A stretch of DNA of 10,508 nucleotides, from NCBI GenBank assembly GCA_025464735.1, contig JAODMX010000363.1:1-10508 (forward strand), written 5' to 3'. A program made the position numbers and the translations under genes. This DNA comes from Frondihabitans sp. (GTDB lineage: Bacteria > Actinomycetota > Actinomycetes > Actinomycetales > Microbacteriaceae). Of the stretch, positions 6,897 through 10,508 are shown piece by piece. Under the pieces are notes generated by a model. It did no database searches and was not told the origin of the DNA. It saw only the letters and a program-made list of their open reading frames with translations. Position 1 is the first letter of the stretch; each line of letters starts with the position of its first letter.

Positions 6897-7517
6897 TCAT
6901 TCCGGCGCGAGCCCGACGAGGAACGACCGAAGCGCGTCAGGTGTCGTGAAGATGTGGCCGGTGATCCCGAGTGCTTCGGCGGCCTCCACGTTGATCTGTT
7001 TGTTGTCGATGAACACCATTTCGGCCGGGCTGATACCGAGGGCGTCGAGAACGTGCTGGTAGATCGACGCGTTCGGTTTGAGGTCGTGCAGCTCGGCGCT
7101 GACGAAGACAGCATCGAAGAGGCTGCCGACGGGGGAGAAACGCAGAGGTGCGCCGTAGTCGAAGCCGGCGTTCGAGAGAACAGCGAGCGGTGTGCCACCG
7201 TCGCGGAGTTCGCCGATGATGTCGAGGGTGCCGGGCTCGGGAGTGAGCCAGGCCGGGAAATCGATCGCCCAGAGCTGGTGGATGCGAGTGAGCGACCAAT
7301 CGGCGCCGGTGTCTCTGGCGATCGCGTTCCAGTACGCGACGACGCTGAGGTCTCCCGAATCGAGCGCGTCGCGGTGCCGCTCGTAGCTTTCGTGGAAGGC
7401 CTCCGGATCCGTACCGGCCAGGTCGACGAGAGCGTGTCGCGCCGCTGGGTCGGGCGCTCGGCTGATCACCTCGCCGTAGTCGAAGACGACAGTTCTTCCG
7501 GGGAGCGTAATGGCCAT
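6897..7517 (-). CDS. HAD-superfamily hydrolase (YihX-like phosphatase)
   Basis: A 206-aa protein of the haloacid dehalogenase superfamily with an alpha-helical cap. Motif I is VVFDYGEVIS with nucleophile Asp13; the usual second Asp of DxD is Gly15, as in YihX-type phosphatases (FDFGGV). Motif II is LSNAG (114-118), motif III is Lys147 in LKPNASIY, and motif IV is FIDNKQINVEAAEALG, where Asp171-Asn172 stands in place of the more common Asp-Asp. The likely reaction is dephosphorylation of a small phosphometabolite such as a sugar phosphate; the substrate is unknown. The start ATG is 6 nt after a TAGCGT -10 box on the minus strand, so the mRNA is probably leaderless. It diverges from nnrD over 54 bp and precedes the old yellow enzyme gene by 70 bp on the same strand. 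Length is normal for the family. Confidence 0.9.
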   Translation of the reverse strand: MAITLPGRTVVFDYGEVISRAPDPAARHALVDLAGTDPEAFHESYERHRDALDSGDLSVVAYWNAIARDTGADWSLTRIHQLWAIDFPAWLTPEPGTLDIIGELRDGGTPLAVLSNAGFDYGAPLRFSPVGSLFDAVFVSAELHDLKPNASIYQHVLDALGISPAEMVFIDNKQINVEAAEALGITGHIFTTPDALRSFLVGLAPE

Positions 7518-7523
7518 GCCGTA

Positions 7524-7529
7524 ACGCTA
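7524..7529 (-). promoter_or_regulatory. Candidate -10 box for leaderless HAD transcript
   Basis: The minus strand reads TAGCGT, then 6 nt (TACGGC), then ATG at 7517. There is no Shine-Dalgarno between the box and the start codon, which fits leaderless initiation. Confidence 0.55.
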
Positions 7530-7558
7530 CCGGCGGACGCGCGCTCGCCTGGCCCGCC

Positions 7559-7564
7559 TAGTCT
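7559..7564 (+). promoter_or_regulatory. Candidate -10 box for leaderless nnrD transcript
   Basis: TAGTCT is followed by 7 nt (GAGGGCC) and ATG at 7572. The GAGGG in the spacer is only 2 nt from the ATG, too close for a ribosome site, so leaderless initiation is the better reading. The box faces away from the HAD promoter 29 bp to its left. Confidence 0.55.
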
Positions 7565-7571
7565 GAGGGCC

Positions 7572-8396
7572 ATGACCGACTACACGCCGTGGACCCCGTC
7601 CGATGCTGCCAGGTGGATCGACGTACCCGAGGAGGACGACGATAAATACAGCCGGGGTGTCCTGGGGGTCGTGACGGGATCGGATCAGTATCCGGGAGCA
7701 GCGGTCCTCGGCGTCGAGGCCGCGTTGCACACGGGGCTGGGTATGCTCCGCTACCTCGGCCCGGACAGGGCCGCGTCGTTCGTTCTGCAGCGCCGCCCGG
7801 AGTCGGTGACGAGCCCCGGTCGGGTGCAGGCGTGGCTCCTCGGATCCGGAATCGATCCGTCCACCCTCGACACCGCGACCAGCGATCGGTTCGCCCAGGC
7901 GGCGGCCTCGGGTGTTCCGCTGGTGCTCGACGCGGGCGCGCTTTCGCTGCGCAGCGAGACCGCGGCGCCTGTCGTGGTCACGCCGCATTTCCGTGAGCTC
8001 GCGAGGGCGACCGGTCGCGAGGTCGCCGAGATCGCTGCTGACCCGGCCGGTGCCGCCGCATCCGTCGCTCAGGAGTGGGGCGTGACCGTGCTGTTGAAGG
8101 GGCACAGCACGTACGTCGCTTCACCCGGAGGCCTGAGGCTCGTGGCGTCGAGCGCACCGTCCTGGCTGGCGACGGCGGGGGCGGGTGACGCTCTGGGCGG
8201 GATCCTGGGTGCCCTGGTTGCGACTCACGCCGATGAGATCGCGAGCGATGAGGATGCGCTGGCCCGCCTCGCGGCGACGGCCAGCGTCGTTCACGGCCTG
8301 GCTGCGTCTCGCGCCAGCGGAGGCGGCCCGATCACGGTGCTTTCGCTCATCGACGCGGTACCTCGGACGATCGCGGAGCTTGTCGTGTCGCGCTAG
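7572..8396 (+). CDS. nnrD: ADP/ATP-dependent NAD(P)H-hydrate dehydratase
   Basis: A 274-aa ribokinase-fold enzyme that dehydrates the damaged S-form of NAD(P)HX back to NAD(P)H using a nucleoside phosphate, a cytoplasmic metabolite-repair step. Visible motifs are KYSRGVLGVVTGSDQYPGAA (25-44) near the N-terminus, VLDAGAL (118-124, where many homologues have LDADAL), VTPHFRELAR (136-145), LLKGHSTYVASPGG (174-187), and the anion hole and catalytic base in ATAGAGDALGG with Asp206. It is the stand-alone C-terminal half of the E. coli-type bifunctional protein; the epimerase domain (NnrE) is neither fused nor adjacent. The frame is open far upstream, so the start rests on the -10 box and the N-terminal homology. 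The last 50 bp overlap the 3' end of the antiporter gene on the other strand. Confidence 0.92.
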   Translation: MTDYTPWTPSDAARWIDVPEEDDDKYSRGVLGVVTGSDQYPGAAVLGVEAALHTGLGMLRYLGPDRAASFVLQRRPESVTSPGRVQAWLLGSGIDPSTLDTATSDRFAQAAASGVPLVLDAGALSLRSETAAPVVVTPHFRELARATGREVAEIAADPAGAAASVAQEWGVTVLLKGHSTYVASPGGLRLVASSAPSWLATAGAGDALGGILGALVATHADEIASDEDALARLAATASVVHGLAASRASGGGPITVLSLIDAVPRTIAELVVSR

Positions 8397-9528
8397 GACC
8401 GCCCCGCAGACGTTGCGCCACGCCCGCCGCGACCGCTGTGGCGGCGATCGTGACGACTGCGCCGAGCACGATCGCGGCGTCTTCACCGGCTCGGAGGACG
8501 TGCTCCTGCAGGCCGAGCGTCGCCGCAGCGATGGGGACTCCGAGCTGCCCTGCCGAGACCAGACCGAGGGTCCAGGGCAGGCCGACTGGCCGCGACGCGA
8601 GGTGGGCGATCAGCGCCGCGACGCCCAGAGCCACACCGACAACGATCATGCCGGGGTGGGTGCCGAGTCCGCTGAGGTCGAGCGAGGCGCCGAGCCAGAC
8701 GAAGAAGAGCGGGCCGAAGAAGCCCTCGGTGATCCCGAACAGCTGCCGCGCGAGTCTCCTGGGTTCGCCGATCGCACCGACCACGAGACCGAGGGCAAAG
8801 CCGGCGAGCATGACCGAGACGTGGCTGAATTCGGCGAGAGCGGCCAGGCCGAAGAGCAGCAGCAGGTTGGTGCGGAGTTCCAGGGCGAACTGTCGTTTCT
8901 CGGAGAAGTGATGCAGTCGCCGCCGGATCCCACTCCGATCCGCCGCACGGAGCACGAAGTAGAGCACTACCCCGAGCACGGCGATGGCGGCCGCGCCGAG
9001 GGCGGCGGGCACCACTTCTGCCGGATCAACGACCAGGGGCAGAGCGATGATACAGACCGTGTCGGCGATGGCGACCTGAACAGTGAGTTGGGCGACGGAG
9101 GACTTGGCACCTGTTCCCCACGACCCGACGATCGGCAGGATCAGCGCGGCAGACGACGAGGCGATGAGCACCGTGTAGAGCGCGGCGTGACCCGTTCCCG
9201 CGAGAGTGGCCAGCAGTGTTCCCAGGATCGCGGCAGCGACCCCGACGAGCCCGGCGCCGGCGAGGCCGCGCACGAGGAGCGGTCGGACCGAGACATCGCG
9301 CACGGGCACGTGAGAGCCGGCGACGAACATGGTCAGGCCGAAGCCGATTGCGGCGAGCAGTGAGAACGTCGTGTCGTGGGCGTTGACGAGCGCGAAACCG
9401 GAGTGCCCGATGAGGAGCCCTCCTGCCAGTTCGCCGATCACGACCGGGACCCGCCACGCGGCCTTGGCGGCCAGCAGCGGACCGAGGAGGCCGACGAGTA
9501 CGACCAGAGCGAGCACGGTGAACGTCAC
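8347..9528 (-). CDS. Cation:proton antiporter, CPA2 family (Na+/H+ or K+/H+ exchanger)
   Basis: A 393-aa very hydrophobic protein with 11-13 predicted membrane helices and only the transporter core; the KefB/C-type RCK/TrkA nucleotide-binding tail is absent. Family-like segments include VPVVIGELAGGLLIG (27-41), a glycine-rich helix with FVAG (68-71), SSSAALILPI (124-133, compare SSTALVLPLL), and SEKRQFALELRTNLLL with the EFSHVSVMLAGFALGLVV helix. The ion-binding TM5 position reads QVAIADTVCI with a single Asp156, where CPA2 members usually have DD, ND or QD. A late half-helix is EGFFGPLFFVWLGASLDL. It would exchange monovalent cations for protons across the plasma membrane; the ion cannot be told. 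The start is uncertain: GTG 9528 has neither a ribosome site nor a well-placed -10 box, and GTG 9516 is possible. The basic C-terminal tail (about 375-393) is encoded in the overlap with nnrD. Confidence 0.88.
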   Translation of the reverse strand: MTFTVLALVVLVGLLGPLLAAKAAWRVPVVIGELAGGLLIGHSGFALVNAHDTTFSLLAAIGFGLTMFVAGSHVPVRDVSVRPLLVRGLAGAGLVGVAAAILGTLLATLAGTGHAALYTVLIASSSAALILPIVGSWGTGAKSSVAQLTVQVAIADTVCIIALPLVVDPAEVVPAALGAAAIAVLGVVLYFVLRAADRSGIRRRLHHFSEKRQFALELRTNLLLLFGLAALAEFSHVSVMLAGFALGLVVGAIGEPRRLARQLFGITEGFFGPLFFVWLGASLDLSGLGTHPGMIVVGVALGVAALIAHLASRPVGLPWTLGLVSAGQLGVPIAAATLGLQEHVLRAGEDAAIVLGAVVTIAATAVAAGVAQRLRGGPSATRQAPRSSEVPRR

Positions 9529-9602
9529 AGCGTCGGCCCGGTTCGGTCGCGTCGGGGTGACTCGGGGCTCGTCGTCACGGTTCTCCCGGAAGGTTGTGCT
9601 GC

Positions 9603-9618
9603 GCCCAGTACCCTGGGC
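9603..9618 (+). promoter_or_regulatory. Palindrome overlapping the -10 box of the GT87 gene
   Basis: GCCCAG, a TACC spacer, then CTGGGC form a perfect 6-bp-arm inverted repeat that contains most of the TACCCT -10 box (9609-9614). A protein bound here would block the promoter, so it could be an operator. Six-base arms in GC-rich DNA can also arise by chance. Confidence 0.3.
9609..9614 (+). promoter_or_regulatory. Candidate -10 box for leaderless GT87 transcript
   Basis: TACCCT is followed by 7 nt (GGGCAGC) and ATG at 9622, the same geometry as at guaB1 and nnrD. No Shine-Dalgarno is present and no -35 hexamer is clear. Confidence 0.5.
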
Positions 9619-9621
9619 AGC

Positions 9622-10508
9622 ATGTCCGGAACGAGCCTACCGACCAGAACTCCCGTGGCCGTCGGCGACGCGGCGGTCTCCACGAGGCCGATCTGGCGGG
9701 CACCGGCGGTGCTCTGGGGTGCGTTCCTGCTCGTCCACGTCATCCTGTCCATCGTGGTGCTGACGGGGCCGCACACGCCGCTCAACGACGTGTCGACCGT
9801 CTACCGGAACTGGATCCTCGAAGGGACGCAGGGCTTCGGCTGGGTCGGCATCGACGAGACCTGGGTCTACCCGACGGTTGCTCTCGTGCCCATGCTGCTC
9901 GCGGCCGTGTTCGGGTTCGCCTGGTACTCCTACACCTGGCTGCTCCTCGTCCTGCTCCTCAATGCCGCGGCCTTCGCTGTGCTGACCCGGGGCGGCACAA
10001 GGCGGCGGCCGGTCGGCTGGTGGTGGCTCGGCTTCCTGATGTTGCTCGGGCCGATCTCGGTCGGGCGCATCGACACGATCACAGTCCCGCTCGCTCTCGT
10101 TGCCCTGCTCGTCGTCGCGTCGCGCCCGGTTCTCGCCGGCGCACTGCTGACCTTGGCCACGTGGATCAAGGTCTGGCCGGCCGCGCTGATCCTGGCCGTG
10201 CTGATTGCGACGCGCCGCAGGATCCTTGTGCTCGCCTCCGTCGTGGCCACGAGCGTGGTCGTCGTCCTGGTCGCGTGGCTCTTCGGCGGCTCTCTCGCCG
10301 TGGTCTTCGGTTTTGTGGGTCAGCAGACGGGGCGAGGGCTTCAGATTGAGGCGCCCGTCTCGATGTTCTGGATCTGGCAGGAGGTCTTCCGGGTGCCGGG
10401 CGTCACAACGTCGTTCGATTCCGTTCTGCTCACGTATCAGGTCGCCGGCCCGGGTACCGCCGCGGCTTCGGCGTGGATGACGCCGATCATGGGGCTCGTG
10501 ATGGCCGG
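9622..10508 (+). CDS. GT87-like (DUF2029) polyprenyl-phosphate-sugar-dependent membrane glycosyltransferase, 3' part missing
   Basis: The first 295 codons of a multi-pass membrane protein continue past the right edge. About 30 polar N-terminal residues precede helix 1 (APAVLWGAFLLVHVILSIVV). A luminal loop follows with NDVSTVYRNWILEG and DETWVYPTVAL, then several helices. GRIDTITVPLALVALLV, an ATWIKVWPAALILAV segment and GRGLQIEAPVSMFWIW are typical of the GT87/DUF2029 family of GT-C fold mannosyltransferases, which in mycobacteria use polyprenyl-phosphate-mannose to build lipomannan, PIMs and related glycans. The acidic NDVS in the first extracytoplasmic loop sits where GT-C enzymes carry catalytic acids. 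The role here is probably envelope glycan synthesis; the acceptor is unknown. ATG 9622 is chosen from the -10 box and the fit of the N-terminus. The gene diverges from the antiporter across 93 bp. Confidence 0.85.
   Translation, partial: MSGTSLPTRTPVAVGDAAVSTRPIWRAPAVLWGAFLLVHVILSIVVLTGPHTPLNDVSTVYRNWILEGTQGFGWVGIDETWVYPTVALVPMLLAAVFGFAWYSYTWLLLVLLLNAAAFAVLTRGGTRRRPVGWWWLGFLMLLGPISVGRIDTITVPLALVALLVVASRPVLAGALLTLATWIKVWPAALILAVLIATRRRILVLASVVATSVVVVLVAWLFGGSLAVVFGFVGQQTGRGLQIEAPVSMFWIWQEVFRVPGVTTSFDSVLLTYQVAGPGTAAASAWMTPIMGLVMA

Noticed and set aside
6827..7198. N-terminal extension of the old yellow enzyme frame up to 7198
   Set aside because: The added 124 residues are Ser/Arg/Thr-rich, overlap the HAD gene on the same strand and show no homology. 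YqjM-like proteins start at about the LFSPITL segment.

Overview
The window comes from a high-GC actinobacterium, most likely Microbacteriaceae (Micrococcales). The evidence is GC-rich third codon positions, an actinobacterial Kgd-type oxoglutarate dehydrogenase, an actinobacterial GuaB1, a paired CNNM/CBS membrane-protein locus, and several genes whose ATG lies 6-7 nt after a TANNNT -10 box, as in leaderless actinobacterial transcripts. I see no insertion sequence, phage gene, tRNA, rRNA or CRISPR array. It reads as ordinary chromosomal core sequence.

Layout. (1) 1-1607, minus: N-terminal 535 codons of kgd, the multifunctional 2-oxoglutarate dehydrogenase, cut by the left window edge. (2) 1691-3130, plus: guaB1, diverging from kgd across 83 bp; its sequence motifs point to GMP reductase rather than IMP dehydrogenase. 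(3) 3184-5713, plus: a possible 37-codon leader ORF and two tandem CNNM/CBS (CorC/HlyC-type) membrane proteins, each joined to the next by a 4-bp overlap. (4) 5732-7517, minus: a YqjM-like old yellow enzyme preceded by a HAD phosphatase, convergent with block 3 across 18 bp. (5) 7572-8396, plus: nnrD, NAD(P)H-hydrate dehydratase, diverging from the HAD gene across only 54 bp. (6) 8347-9528, minus: a CPA2-type cation:proton antiporter whose 3' end overlaps that of nnrD by 50 bp. (7) 9622-10508, plus: the first 295 codons of a GT87-like polyprenyl-sugar-dependent membrane mannosyltransferase, cut by the right edge.

How the genes fit together. guaB1 followed by a long and a short CNNM gene is the same arrangement I recall for Rv1843c-Rv1842c-Rv1841c of Mycobacterium tuberculosis, so this block looks like a conserved actinobacterial neighbourhood linking purine salvage to a probable Mg2+/divalent-cation exporter. 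The other genes are separate housekeeping units: TCA cycle, NAD(P)H repair, flavin redox chemistry, ion homeostasis and envelope glycan synthesis. The points most worth a second look are the recurrent leaderless promoter pattern, the small leader ORF before the CNNM pair, and two inverted repeats at promoter or 5'-UTR positions.
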